DNA of 64,000 nt from Aminobacter sp. HY435 (GCF_027568395.1 NZ_JANKZL010000014.1:100817-164816), one strand, 5' to 3'; positions 55,396-64,000 are shown, numbered from the stretch's first letter. Translations and numbers: made by a program. Notes: generated by a model not told the origin, from the letters alone.

Positions 55396-56652
55396 ATGGC
55401 GACCGCTACCCCAAAGGCAAGCGTATCAGGCACGGCATTCGAGCCTCTGTCGACCGCCTTTGCCCAGAACCCCTATCCCGCCTACGCGGCGCTGCGCGAC
55501 AGGGGCGAGCCGCAATTCTTCTCCGATTTCGGCATGTGGCTGGTCGCCCGCTTCGACGACGTCGCCGGCATCGCCCGCGACAATTCCATGGTGCGCTCGC
55601 CCGAATTCTTCATGTCGCATGAGGAGATCGAGGCCGAGAAACGCGCCCAGAACTGGCACGACATGCCACACCACCAGCGCTTCGTGCAGTTCTCCATGCT
55701 GGACAGCGACGGCGAGGTGCACGACCGGCTGCGCAAGCAGGTGTTCCGTGAGTTCACGCCTGTTTTCATCGCCCGCCAGCGCGGCATGATCCAGAGCTTC
55801 GTCGACAAGCTGGTCGATGGCCTGATCGACAAGGGCGAGATCGACTTCGTCGAGGACCTCGCCGCCCAGGTGCCGGGCCACATCATCGGCCGCGTGCTCG
55901 GCGTGCCTGACGAGGATTGTCCGCAGTTGCGCGTCTGGTCGGAGAACGTGGTCAAGTTCTTCGACATCGACCGCAATGACGAGCGCAAGGCATTGGCCGA
56001 GCAGGCGACGACCGAATTTTACCGCTACCTGCAGAAGCTGATGGCCGAGCGCCGTGCCGCCCCGCAGGAGGACCTTGTCACCCGGCTGATCGCAGCACAG
56101 GATGCCGGCCACCTCAATGAAGACGAGCTGGTCTCGACCTGCATGCTGATCCTGATGGCCGGCCACGGCTCGACCATCGACGTGCTCGGCTCGGGCATGC
56201 ACGCGCTGCTGCGCTTTCCCGACCAGATGGAGCGGCTGCGGCAGGATCCCGGCCTGATCCACACGGCGATCCAGGAGATGTTCCGCTTCGAGTCGCCGCT
56301 GCCTTTCTTCCACCGCTACTCGACCACCGACTGCGTGGTCGGCGGCAAGGCGTTTCCGCGCGGCACCAAGTTCGGCCTGCTCTATGGCGCCGCCAACCGC
56401 GATCCCGCGGCCTTCGGCGACGACGCCGGTAGTTTCGATGTCGGCCGCAACCCCAACCGTCACCTCGCCTTTGGCGGCGGCGCCCATTTCTGCCTCGGCA
56501 ACCATCTGGCGCGCCTCGACATGGAGGTGATCTTCACCACGCTGATCAGGCGGCTGAAGTCGATTTCGTTGGCGGAAGCCGAACCGCAATACAAGCCCGG
56601 CCTGTCCGTACGCGGCCCCAGGGCGCTGCGCCTGACGCTGACCCCGGCCTGA
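55396..56652 (+). CDS. cytochrome P450
   Basis: A 418-residue soluble bacterial P450, a heme monooxygenase fed by a ferredoxin. I-helix: LILMAGHGSTIDVLG (AGHGST in place of AGxxT). The ExxR of the K-helix is in QEMFRFESPLPFF. The heme loop is HLAFGGGAHFCLGNHLAR, with the ligand Cys near residue 366. The ATG at 55396 follows GGAGCGACCAG. It is first in a set with a ferredoxin (68 bp downstream) and a VOC dioxygenase. An aromatic or methoxy-aromatic substrate is suggested by the neighbours but not by the sequence itself. Confidence 0.95.
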   Translation: MATATPKASVSGTAFEPLSTAFAQNPYPAYAALRDRGEPQFFSDFGMWLVARFDDVAGIARDNSMVRSPEFFMSHEEIEAEKRAQNWHDMPHHQRFVQFSMLDSDGEVHDRLRKQVFREFTPVFIARQRGMIQSFVDKLVDGLIDKGEIDFVEDLAAQVPGHIIGRVLGVPDEDCPQLRVWSENVVKFFDIDRNDERKALAEQATTEFYRYLQKLMAERRAAPQEDLVTRLIAAQDAGHLNEDELVSTCMLILMAGHGSTIDVLGSGMHALLRFPDQMERLRQDPGLIHTAIQEMFRFESPLPFFHRYSTTDCVVGGKAFPRGTKFGLLYGAANRDPAAFGDDAGSFDVGRNPNRHLAFGGGAHFCLGNHLARLDMEVIFTTLIRRLKSISLAEAEPQYKPGLSVRGPRALRLTLTPA

Positions 56653-56719
56653 TCCTCGTTGTGCAAGTGCGTGGCAGACCGGCTTGCGCACTTCTGCTGA
56701 ATTGCTCCAGGAGACTTTC

Positions 56720-57040
56720 ATGTACCGCGTAACCTTCGTCAACGCCGACGGCCAGGCCAGGGAACTCACCGCAAGCGACGGCCAGAGCGTCATGTCGGTG
56801 GCTGTCGCCAACGGCATCGACCAGATCCTCGCCGAATGCGGCGGCTCTTGCGCCTGCGGCACCTGCCACTGCTACGTCGACGAGACCTGGACGGAGAAGC
56901 TGCCCGCGCCTGACGATTCCGAGCAGGGCATGATCGAATGCCTGATGAACCCGACGGAGCGGAGCCGGTTGACCTGCCAGCTCAAGATGTCGGCTGCCCT
57001 CGACGGCCTCGTCGTGCATTTGCCGCGCGAGCAATATTGA
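56720..57040 (+). CDS. 2Fe-2S ferredoxin (adrenodoxin/putidaredoxin type)
   Basis: A 106-residue plant/vertebrate-type ferredoxin. Cluster ligands are Cys40, Cys46, Cys49 (ECGGSCACGTCHC) and Cys86 (RLTCQL), the C-x5-C-x2-C-xn-C pattern of P450 redox partners. It should carry electrons to the P450 just upstream; no ferredoxin reductase is next to it. The ATG at 56720 follows CAGGAGACTTTC. Confidence 0.96.
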   Translation: MYRVTFVNADGQARELTASDGQSVMSVAVANGIDQILAECGGSCACGTCHCYVDETWTEKLPAPDDSEQGMIECLMNPTERSRLTCQLKMSAALDGLVVHLPREQY

Positions 57041-57100
57041 GCGTGGCCGCATCAGCCTAAAGGCGCTATCTCTAGGGCTTCCCGGCAACAGGAGGCTCTG

Positions 57101-58054
57101 ATGACGCTGCAACTGACGGGCATTCACCATCTCACCGCGATCACCGCCGATGCGCCCGGCAACCTGCGCTTCTACACGCAGGTGCTCGGCATGCGCCTGG
57201 TCAAGAAGACGGTCAACCAGGACGACACCAGCGCCTATCACCTGTTCTACGCCGATGGCAAAGCCAGCCCCGGTTCGGACCTGACCTTCTTTGACTGGCC
57301 GGTGGGCCGCGAGAAGCGCGGCAGCAACAGCATTTGCCGAACCGGCTTGCGCGTTGCCAGCGAGGCATCGCTGACCTGGTGGCGCGAGCACCTTGCCGCC
57401 AAGGGCATCGAGACCTCCGAGATCAGGGATATCGGCGGCCACCGGACTGTCGACTTCGAAGACCCCGAGGGACAGCGATTGCGGCTGGTCGACGACGGCG
57501 GCAAGGGGCCGGCCAACGAGTGGTCGGCCAGCAGCATCCCGGCCGAACACCAGATCAGGGGCCTCGGGCCGATCACCATCAGCGTGCCCGACCTCGCCAA
57601 CACCGAGCTGGTGTTGACCAAGGTCATGAACCTGCGCCAGGTGCGCGATTTCCCCTCGCCCGACGGCGAGGGCCGTGTCCATGCCTTCGAGATGGGCGCG
57701 GGCGGGCCTGCGGCCGAGCTGCATGTCGCGGTGCAGCCGAAGCTCACCCCGGCCATGCAGGGCGCCGGCGGTGTCCACCACGTCGCCTTCCGCACGCCCG
57801 ATGTCGAGCAGATCCACGAATGGACGGCGCGGTTGCAGGAGTTCCGCCTGCCGTCGAGCGGCGAGGTCGAGCGCTATTATTTCCGCTCGCTCTATTTCCG
57901 CGAGCCCGCCGGCGTTCTGTTCGAGATCGCCACCGACGGTCCCGGCTTTGCCGTCGACGAGCCGATGGAGACGCTCGGCCAACGCCTGTCGCTGCCGCCT
58001 TTCCTTGAGGGTAAGCGGGCCTCGATCGAGGCCCGGCTCAAGCCGTTGGCATGA
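57101..58054 (+). CDS. VOC-family ring-cleaving dioxygenase (MhqO-like)
   Basis: A 317-residue protein of two paired beta-alpha-beta VOC modules. Metal ligands as in hydroquinone/catechol dioxygenases: His in GIHHLTAITADA, His in GGVHHVAFRTPDVEQIHEW, Glu in GVLFEIATDGPGFAVDE. Such proteins open aromatic diols with oxygen. AGGAGGCTCTG precedes the ATG. It follows the ferredoxin by 60 bp and is likely part of the P450 transcript, using the diol the P450 may make. The next gene converges on it. Confidence 0.88.
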   Translation: MTLQLTGIHHLTAITADAPGNLRFYTQVLGMRLVKKTVNQDDTSAYHLFYADGKASPGSDLTFFDWPVGREKRGSNSICRTGLRVASEASLTWWREHLAAKGIETSEIRDIGGHRTVDFEDPEGQRLRLVDDGGKGPANEWSASSIPAEHQIRGLGPITISVPDLANTELVLTKVMNLRQVRDFPSPDGEGRVHAFEMGAGGPAAELHVAVQPKLTPAMQGAGGVHHVAFRTPDVEQIHEWTARLQEFRLPSSGEVERYYFRSLYFREPAGVLFEIATDGPGFAVDEPMETLGQRLSLPPFLEGKRASIEARLKPLA

Positions 58055-58117
58055 TCCCGAATCGCAGGTCCGCAGCAGCGGACAGTGCCAATCGGCCTGG
58101 AGGCAAGACTTGCGCAA

Positions 58118-59674
58118 CTACAGAGCGCTGGAGGCGAGCCACTCCCTCACGATCTCGATGTCGGCTGCCTCGAAGGCGTGGCCGGAGGAAATGGTTCGGG
58201 CATCGACAGTGGCACCTGCACTCCGCAGCAGGCCGGCTAGCTCGGGACCGAAGCTGCTGAACACATCGACGGCGCCTGCGATCAACAGCGCTTCGGCGTC
58301 CGACAGGTCGGCATCAGGCGGCTGCTCCAGCACCATCGCCGCCCGCAGGAGCGCCGCGCGGCGGATGACATGCGGGTGCAACAGCATGGTCGCCGCCAGC
58401 ATGTTGGCGCCGTTGGAATGGCCGAGGAAGACAAGCTTGGCCGGATCGAGCCGGTAGGCCTCGATAGCGCCGTCGATGAAGGCCGCAAGCGCCTCGGCTT
58501 CCGACGCAATATCGGCCTGGTCGAATCTGTTGGCCGAGAAACGGCGGAACCAGCGTGGCGTGCCCTCGTCGGTGGCGCGGCCGCGCAGCGCAAGCAGCGT
58601 CGCGTGCGGTGCGGCCTTGGCGGCGAAGGGCAGCAGACTGGTCTCGTTGCCGCCGGAGCCGTGCAGCAGCACGATCGTCGTGCCGTCAGGGTTTTCGGGC
58701 GTATGGAAGCGGTGGACGAAGGGCAGCTCGCGATAGATGACGCGCTCTTCTCCCGGCCAGGCGAATTGCGGCAGCATGACCTTCAGTTCATCGATCTTGT
58801 CGGCGCGGTCGGGCGGCACGAACAGGTGCGTGCCGAGTTCCGACGGAGCCTCGTCCACCGCCATGCCCGGCCGATCCGTCGCCAGTTCGATCAGCGTTCC
58901 GCCCGGTTCGCGCACATAGAGCGAGTAGAAATACTTGCGGTCGTGCACGTTGGTGATGGTCGAATTGCTGGACGCGAGTTCGCCATGCACCCGCTCGACC
59001 TCGGCGACATCTTGGGCACGGAAGGCGATGTGGTCGATGGTGCCGGTGCCCGGCGCGCTCGACCAGAATCCTTTGGCGTCCCTGATATCGATGATGTCGC
59101 CGGTATCAGAAACCAGCCGGCGGATGAACTCGGTGCTTTTTTCCGGCCGATAGCCGAAATGCCTGGTGACGAAACGCTCCGTCAACTCGGGCACTTCGGT
59201 CATGATGGTGGCGCCGCGGACGCGCCGGATGGCGTGCTGTTGCGGAACGGTGGCGCGGTCCCAGTCCGCTGGCGCCGGAAAGCCTGCAAAGCCGGCCAGC
59301 TTGACGATCACCCCGTCGGGGTCCTTCAGCCGGAGCGTCGGTTCGCCCATCTCTTCCGTCGGACCGGTAATCTCGACATGGTGGGAGAGCGCCCGCGTCA
59401 GCCAGAAGCCGATGCTGGCGGGATCGATGGCGAGCGAAATCTCGCTCGGCTGGCCATGGCCGATGCGGCCCGGCGCGCCGTCCTCCCAGACAAGAAAGGT
59501 GATAAGCGTGCCGGGATTGGCCGCGCCGTCGCCATAGAACAGGTGAAGCTGGGTCGCGTCCTCATAGCCGCCGGTCTGCTTGACCAGCCGCAGCCCAAGG
59601 AAGCCGACATAGAAGTCGACATTGGCCTGCACCTTGCGGGTGATGAGCGTGATGTGGTGGATGCCTGCGCCCAT
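58118..59674 (-). CDS. fusion of a VOC ring-cleaving dioxygenase and an alpha/beta hydrolase
   Basis: A 518-residue protein joining two functions normally made by separate mhqO and mhqD genes. Residues about 1-308 are a second VOC dioxygenase with the His ligands in GIHHITLITRKVQ and GTIDHIAFRAQDVAEVERVH and the Glu in GTLIELATDRPGMAVDE. Residues about 320-518 are a MhqD-type hydrolase: VLLHGSGGNETSLLPFA (oxyanion), FLGHSNGANMLAATM (GHSNG nucleophile near residue 418), GAVDVFSS (Asp) and SSGHAFEAADI (His). It would cleave a ring and hydrolyse the product in one chain. AGGAG precedes the ATG at 59674. It converges on the first VOC gene. Confidence 0.88.
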   Translation of the reverse strand: MGAGIHHITLITRKVQANVDFYVGFLGLRLVKQTGGYEDATQLHLFYGDGAANPGTLITFLVWEDGAPGRIGHGQPSEISLAIDPASIGFWLTRALSHHVEITGPTEEMGEPTLRLKDPDGVIVKLAGFAGFPAPADWDRATVPQQHAIRRVRGATIMTEVPELTERFVTRHFGYRPEKSTEFIRRLVSDTGDIIDIRDAKGFWSSAPGTGTIDHIAFRAQDVAEVERVHGELASSNSTITNVHDRKYFYSLYVREPGGTLIELATDRPGMAVDEAPSELGTHLFVPPDRADKIDELKVMLPQFAWPGEERVIYRELPFVHRFHTPENPDGTTIVLLHGSGGNETSLLPFAAKAAPHATLLALRGRATDEGTPRWFRRFSANRFDQADIASEAEALAAFIDGAIEAYRLDPAKLVFLGHSNGANMLAATMLLHPHVIRRAALLRAAMVLEQPPDADLSDAEALLIAGAVDVFSSFGPELAGLLRSAGATVDARTISSGHAFEAADIEIVREWLASSAL

Positions 59675-59824
59675 GCGTTGCTCCTGGCGATGTCCAAGCC
59701 CGACAATCCACCACGGCACCGTGCGGCGCAACCGAAGTCTCACTTGACGCGACAGCCGGTCTGCCGCTTCCTCGCCGCATGGGCCACACCGTCTGCGTTG
59801 GCCGCATGAATGGGGAGAACGCTG

Positions 59825-62800
59825 ATGATCGGCAAATGGGATTTCTGGGTCGATCGCGGCGGCACCTTCACCGATGTCATCGGACGCGACCCGGAGGGAA
59901 ACCTGCATCCGCGCAAGCTGTTGTCCGAAAACCCAGAGGCCTATCGCGACGCGGCCGTCCAGGGCATTCGCGACCTGCTTGGCCTCGCGCCCGGCGCGCC
60001 AGTTCCGCCCGGCACGGTCGGCGACATCCGCATGGGCACGACCGTCGCCACCAACGCGCTGCTCGAGCGCAAGGGCGACCGCGTCCTCCTTCTCATCACC
60101 AAGGGGTTCCGCGACGCCCTGCGCATCGCCTACCAGGCCCGGCCGGATATCTTCGCCAAACAGATCATCCTGCCCGAGCAGCTCTATGAGCGCGTCGTCG
60201 AGGTTGACGAGCGTGTCCGCGCCGACGGCTGTGTCGAGCGGCTGCTCGATATCGCCGAGGTCAAGCCGCTCCTGATGCAGGCCAGGGCCGACGGTATCGA
60301 CGCGGTCGCCATCGTCTTCATGCACGCCTGGAAATATCCGGAGCATGAGCGCGCCATAGCCGCCGTCTGCCGCAAGTGCGGGTTCTCCCAGGTCTCGGTC
60401 AGCCACGAAGTCTCACCGCTGATCAAGCTCGTCGGCCGCGGCGATACGACGGTTGTCGATGCCTATCTGTCGCCGATCCTGTCGCGATATGTCCGGCAGG
60501 TGGCGGAGGAGTTGGGCGCTTCACCCTCCCCCTTGTGGGGAGGGGCGGACGGCGAAGCCGGACGGGGTGGGGGTGACGACAGTGCGGCGGGATCTGCCCC
60601 CACCCCGGCACTGCGTGCCGACCTTCCCCACAAGGGGGAAGGTGAATCCCCTCGCCTGATGTTCATGATGTCCTCCGGTGGTCTCACCGCCGCCGAGCTG
60701 TTCCAGGGCAAGGACGCGCTGTTGTCCGGCCCCGCCGGCGGCGTCGTCGGCATGGTCGAGACCGCCAGGCTCGCCGGCTTCGACAAGGTCATCGGCTTCG
60801 ACATGGGCGGCACGTCGACCGACGTCGCTCATTATGACGGCGAATACGAGCGCAGCTTCGACACCGAGGTCGCCGGCGTGCGCGTCCGCGCGCCGATGAT
60901 GCGCATCCACACGGTCGCCGCCGGCGGCGGCTCGGTGCTGCATTTCGAGGCTGGCCGCTTCCGCGCCGGGCCTGATTCCGCCGGCGCCAATCCCGGCCCC
61001 GCCTGCTACCGCCGCGGCGGGCCGCTTACTGTTACCGACGCAAATGTCATGCTCGGCAAGCTGCATCCCGATCTCTTCCCGGCCATCTTCGGCGCGGGCC
61101 AGGATCAGCCGCTCGATGCCGGCGTCGTGCGTGAGAAGTTCGCCGCCATGGCCGAAGTGATCGGCGACGCCCGCTCGCCGGAGGCGGTGGCCGAGGGCTT
61201 CATCACCATCGCCGTCGAGAACATGGCCAACGCCATCAAGAAGATCTCGGTCCAGCGCGGCTACGACGTCACCCGATACCTGCTCAACTGCTTCGGCGGC
61301 GCCGGCGGCCAGCATGCCTGCCTGGTGGCGGATGCGCTCGGCATCGAGGCTGTGCTGATCCACCCGTTCTCGGGCCTGCTTTCGGCCTATGGCATCGGCC
61401 TGTCCTCGGTCTTTGCCTCGCGCCAGCAGGCATTGCTCAAGCCGCTGAGCCAGGCCTCGCGCATCGATATCGACGTGCTGACCGTCGCGTTGCGCGACCA
61501 GGTACTGGCCGAGCTGGCAAGCCAGGCGATCGCCGAAGCCGACGTCATCACCCGCACTGTCCTCCACATCCGCTACGACGGCACCGACACCACCCTGCCG
61601 GTCGCCTACGGACATGGCGCGATCGAGGCGGCGCGGCAGGACTTCGAAGCCGCGCACAAGGCGCAGTTCGGCTTTGTCTACGACAACAAGCCGATCGTCG
61701 TCGAAGCGGTGGCGGTGGAAGGACGCGATGGCGCCGAGCGGGGATTGAGCGAGGGCGAGGCAGCGCTTGACCCGCGCCTTCCCGCCTCGACGGAACAGCG
61801 ACGGATCTACGCCGAGGGCGCCTGGCACGACGCCGGCATCTTCCACCGTGCCGGCATGAAGCCGGGCCACAAGGTTTCGGGGCCTGCTCTCATCATAGAG
61901 AGCCACCAGACAACAGTGGTCGAACCGGGCTGGACGGCCGAGATCACCGCCCGCAACCACGTGCTGATGCGGCGCATGGAAAAGAAGTTGCGCCGCGCCG
62001 CCATCGGCACTGCCGCCGACCCGGTCATGCTCGAGGTCTTCAACAACCTGTTCATGTCGATCGCCGAGCAGATGGGGGTGACGCTCCAGAACACCGCCTA
62101 TTCGGTCAACATCAAGGAGCGGCTCGATTTCTCCTGCGCCGTCTTTGACCGGTCAGGTGCGCTCGTCGCCAACGCCCCGCACATGCCGGTGCATCTCGGC
62201 TCGATGGATCGCTCGGTCGAGACCATCATCCGGCTGAACGAGGGTGACATCGCGCCGGGCGACGTCTTTGCGCTCAATGCTCCTTACAATGGCGGCACGC
62301 ACCTGCCCGACATCACCGTCGTCACGCCGGTGTTTGCGGAGTTGGATTCCTCTCCCCGTTCACGGGGAGAGGATGGCGGCAGCCAGGTGAGGGGCAGTGC
62401 TGGCGTGGCGAGTGATCGAGCTGGCCCCTCATCCGGCCCTTCGGGCCACCTTCTCCCCGTGAACGGGGAGAAGGAAAAAGAGCCCCGCATCCTGTTCTGG
62501 GTCGCGGCCCGTGGCCATCATGCCGATGTCGGCGGCACCGCACCGGGCTCGATGACCCCTTTGGCGACGACCGTCGACGAGGAGGGCGTGCTGTTCGACA
62601 ATTTCCGCCTCGTCGAGCGCGGCGCCTTCCGCGAGAAGGAACTGCACCGCATGCTGAGCGACCATCCCTATCCGGCGCGCAACCCGCAGCAGAACATCGC
62701 CGACCTCAAGGCCCAGATCGCCGCCAATGAAAAGGGCGTCGCGGAACTGAGGAAAATGGTCGCCCATTTCGGCCTCGCCGTCGTCGAAGCCTATATGGGC

Positions 62801-63697
62801 CACGTCCAGGACAACGCCGCCGAGAGCGTGCGCCGCGTGCTCGACCGTCTGCCCGATCGTTCCGAATACGAGTACCCGACCGACACCGGCCAGGTAATCA
62901 AGGTGCAGATCTCGGTCGACCGCGCCGAGCGCAAGGCGACGGTCGATTTCAGCGGCACCTCGCCGGTGATGAAGAACAACTTCAACGCGCCCGAGCCGGT
63001 CGCCCGCGCCGCCGTGCTTTATGCCTTCCGCGTCATGGTCGAGAACCAGATCCCGATGAATGCCGGCTGCCTCCGGCCGATCGACATCATCATCCCTGAG
63101 GGATCGATGCTCAAACCGTCCTATCCGGCCGCAGTTGTCGCCGGAAACGTCGAGACCTCGCAGCACGTCACCAATGCGATCTTCGGCGCCATGGGAGCGC
63201 TCGCCAATGCGCAAGGCACGATGAACAACCTCACCTTCGGCAACGCCACCTATCAATATTATGAGACGATCTGCTCGGGATCGCCGGCCGGACGCTTCAA
63301 TGACGGCAGCGGCTTTGCCGGCACGTCCGGCGTCCACACCCACATGACCAATTCGCGCCTCACCGATCCCGAGATCCTCGAGCTGCGCTTTCCGGTGCTG
63401 CTCGAGGACTTCCACATTCGCGAGGATTCGGGCGGCAAGGGCAAATGGAGCGCCGGCGACGGCACGCGCCGCACCATCCGCTTCCTCGAGCGGATGGATT
63501 GCGCCATCCTGTCGTCGCATCGCGACCGTCCGCCTCTAGGCCTCGACGGCGGCGGCGACGGACAAGTCGGTTCGACCGTGGTGCGCCGCAAGGACGGATC
63601 GCTGGAGCCCCTTGCGGCCTGTGCCCAGACTGTGTTGGCCGCTGGTGAGGCGGTTGTTGTGACGACGCCGACGTCTGGCGGGTTTGGTCCTGCGTGA
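59825..63697 (+). CDS. fused HyuA-HyuB hydantoinase/5-oxoprolinase family protein with two palindromic-element inserts
   Basis: A 1290-residue ATP-dependent amidohydrolase. The HyuA half has [36 protein letters not shown] (near residue 324) and [17 protein letters not shown]. The HyuB half begins near residue 732 ([19 protein letters not shown]), with [19 protein letters not shown] and [18 protein letters not shown]. Family members open 5-oxoproline or hydantoin rings. Fused relatives are about 1200 residues; the surplus equals two in-frame inserts at residues about 233-274 and 842-884, which are DNA repeats. The ATG at 59825 has GGGGAG. It is divergent from the fusion dioxygenase. Confidence 0.92.
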   Translation: MIGKWDFWVDRGGTFTDVIGRDPEGNLHPRKLLSENPEAYRDAAVQGIRDLLGLAPGAPVPPGTVGDIRMGTTVATNALLERKGDRVLLLITKGFRDALRIAYQARPDIFAKQIILPEQLYERVVEVDERVRADGCVERLLDIAEVKPLLMQARADGIDAVAIVFMHAWKYPEHERAIAAVCRKCGFSQVSVSHEVSPLIKLVGRGDTTVVDAYLSPILSRYVRQVAEELGASPSPLWGGADGEAGRGGGDDSAAGSAPTPALRADLPHKGEGESPRLMFMMSSGGLTAAELFQGKDALLSGPAGGVVGMVETARLAGFDKVIGFDMGGTSTDVAHYDGEYERSFDTEVAGVRVRAPMMRIHTVAAGGGSVLHFEAGRFRAGPDSAGANPGPACYRRGGPLTVTDANVMLGKLHPDLFPAIFGAGQDQPLDAGVVREKFAAMAEVIGDARSPEAVAEGFITIAVENMANAIKKISVQRGYDVTRYLLNCFGGAGGQHACLVADALGIEAVLIHPFSGLLSAYGIGLSSVFASRQQALLKPLSQASRIDIDVLTVALRDQVLAELASQAIAEADVITRTVLHIRYDGTDTTLPVAYGHGAIEAARQDFEAAHKAQFGFVYDNKPIVVEAVAVEGRDGAERGLSEGEAALDPRLPASTEQRRIYAEGAWHDAGIFHRAGMKPGHKVSGPALIIESHQTTVVEPGWTAEITARNHVLMRRMEKKLRRAAIGTAADPVMLEVFNNLFMSIAEQMGVTLQNTAYSVNIKERLDFSCAVFDRSGALVANAPHMPVHLGSMDRSVETIIRLNEGDIAPGDVFALNAPYNGGTHLPDITVVTPVFAELDSSPRSRGEDGGSQVRGSAGVASDRAGPSSGPSGHLLPVNGEKEKEPRILFWVAARGHHADVGGTAPGSMTPLATTVDEEGVLFDNFRLVERGAFREKELHRMLSDHPYPARNPQQNIADLKAQIAANEKGVAELRKMVAHFGLAVVEAYMGHVQDNAAESVRRVLDRLPDRSEYEYPTDTGQVIKVQISVDRAERKATVDFSGTSPVMKNNFNAPEPVARAAVLYAFRVMVENQIPMNAGCLRPIDIIIPEGSMLKPSYPAAVVAGNVETSQHVTNAIFGAMGALANAQGTMNNLTFGNATYQYYETICSGSPAGRFNDGSGFAGTSGVHTHMTNSRLTDPEILELRFPVLLEDFHIREDSGGKGKWSAGDGTRRTIRFLERMDCAILSSHRDRPPLGLDGGGDGQVGSTVVRRKDGSLEPLAACAQTVLAAGEAVVVTTPTSGGFGPA
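60520..60646. repeat. palindromic element inside the 5-oxoprolinase gene (HyuA half)
   Basis: 127 bp with near-perfect inverted ends: TTCACCCTCCCCCTTGTGGG on the left and, read inverted, TTCACCTTCCCCCTTGTGGG on the right. The centre has GGGGTGGGGGT and CCCCCACCCC. It is related to the intergenic element at 21318. It is translated through as a Gly/Pro/Ala/Asp-rich segment between EELG and [10 protein letters not shown], which are adjacent in the family. Confidence 0.88.
62348..62474. repeat. palindromic element inside the 5-oxoprolinase gene (HyuB half)
   Basis: 127 bp framed by two perfect 12-bp stems: TCCTCTCCCCGT/ACGGGGAGAGGA (62348-62373) and CCTTCTCCCCGT/ACGGGGAGAAGG (62449-62474), with GGCCC/GGGCC between. 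It is of the rhizobial mosaic-element type (CCCCTCATCCGGCCCTTCGG in the middle). It is translated as [12 protein letters not shown] and so on, between VTPVF and [12 protein letters not shown]. Confidence 0.88.
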
Positions 63698-63924
63698 CTT
63701 GGGTTCTGGACCGCAGTTTTTGCGTTTGTTGGGGTGGTGCGATTCCCTGGGGTGGGGGATGTTTCGCGTGGGTGGCGGTATGTTGTTTTGGTGTTTCGCG
63801 TTTTGATTGAATGGGTTGCCGGGATTTTGTGAGGTGTGGCCTGGGCTCTGGGTGAGCTTCCGCAGGGTTTTGCAGGGTTTGGGGATTTTGTCGCAAAAAT
63901 TTCGCAAAAGATGGAATTAGGTCG
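63698..63924. other. G/T-skewed non-coding spacer
   Basis: This 227-bp stretch after the 5-oxoprolinase gene is very rich in G and T on the plus strand and poor in C and A until the last 30 bases (CGCAAAAATTTCGCAAAAG). No gene is apparent. It is the upstream region of the strong promoter at 63925 and is unlike every other gap in the window. Confidence 0.6.
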
Positions 63925-63954
63925 TTGACAGTTTGAAGGGGTGGCGACTATATA
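63925..63954 (+). promoter_or_regulatory. strong promoter, probably of an rRNA operon
   Basis: TTGACA (63925-63930), an 18-bp spacer and TATATA (63949-63954), followed by the GC-rich discriminator CGCCTC. Consensus -35, and a discriminator of this kind, are typical of stringently controlled rRNA promoters. About 46 bp of leader follow before the window ends. The rRNA gene itself is not visible. Confidence 0.6.
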
Positions 63955-64000
63955 CGCCTCAACAACGAGGGCGGCGCGCCGCTGGCGGCCCCGGAGTTCG

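Noticed and set aside
55426..56862. 478-codon frame antisense to the P450 gene
   Set aside because: No protein family recognised; the P450 with heme-binding and ferredoxin partner is clearly the real gene.
59675..59824. shared operator in the gap between the fusion dioxygenase and 5-oxoprolinase genes
   Set aside because: No dyad or direct repeat of useful length could be found in this 150-bp gap.

Overview
The window is high-GC DNA from an alphaproteobacterium of the order Rhizobiales, most likely a Mesorhizobium/Aminobacter-type member of the Phyllobacteriaceae. The reasons are a class II EPSP synthase that aligns without gaps to the Agrobacterium CP4 enzyme over its first 100 residues, a TIGR02300-type acidic protein beside aroA-cmk-rpsA, the gpmA-dapB and glk-mgsA pairs, and several families of palindromic mosaic repeats of the rhizobial kind. 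No integrase, transposase, phage gene or CRISPR array is visible. Two tRNA genes are present: Leu-CAG and Ala-GGC.

Layout. 1-5.5 kb: the end of an ATP-grasp ligase, an RlpA-like protein, a GT2 glycosyltransferase converging on an alkaline-phosphatase-superfamily protein, an SPW-repeat membrane protein and a YbjN-like exported protein. 5.6-17.4 kb: mostly housekeeping genes on the minus strand (tRNA-Leu, gpmA, dapB, an MsbA-like exporter, glk, mgsA, mepA, an SDR, queG, a GST), then uppP on the plus strand and an NDUFA9-like SDR and DoxX on the minus strand. 17.6-18.5 kb: CsbD and a small secreted repeat protein. 18.7-25.6 kb: a basic-amino-acid-type ABC transporter operon ending in an Ldh-family oxidoreductase, divergent from a TetR regulator overlapping an AruI-like 2-ketoarginine decarboxylase; this reads as one catabolic module. 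25.6-32.4 kb: a lipoprotein hydrolase, the aroA-SDR-cmk-rpsA operon, the TIGR02300 protein and tRNA-Ala. 32.7-35.2 kb: exbB-exbD-tonB. 35.2-39.8 kb: a degenerate potassium-channel-like protein, a two-domain glycosyltransferase and S-formylglutathione hydrolase.

40-52.5 kb is a transport and nitrogen-scavenging block: a PotFGHI-like ABC transporter runs straight into a TRZ/ATZ amidohydrolase and an M20 peptidase, followed by an adenine-deaminase-like protein, a nucleoside hydrolase, an M20 amidohydrolase and a phosphoribosyltransferase. 52.5-59.7 kb holds a periplasmic MsrA, dimethylargininase, and an aromatic-type oxidation cluster: an AraC regulator divergent from a cytochrome P450, a 2Fe-2S ferredoxin and a VOC dioxygenase, facing a second VOC dioxygenase that is fused to an alpha/beta hydrolase. 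59.8-63.7 kb is a fused HyuA-HyuB 5-oxoprolinase-family gene. The window ends in a G/T-skewed spacer with a strong, GC-discriminator promoter that probably drives an rRNA operon just outside.

The most unusual signal is in the 5-oxoprolinase gene. Two different 127-bp palindromic intergenic-type elements lie inside the coding sequence, both read through in frame, adding about 42 residues each at positions where the family has short loops. Relatives of these elements sit between genes elsewhere in the window. This looks like palindromic elements being converted into protein segments, as known from Rickettsia. Other points of interest are the dioxygenase-hydrolase fusion, paired operator-like sites in front of the TetR, AraC and exbB genes, and a CP4-type EPSP synthase that carries Gly rather than Ala at residue 100.
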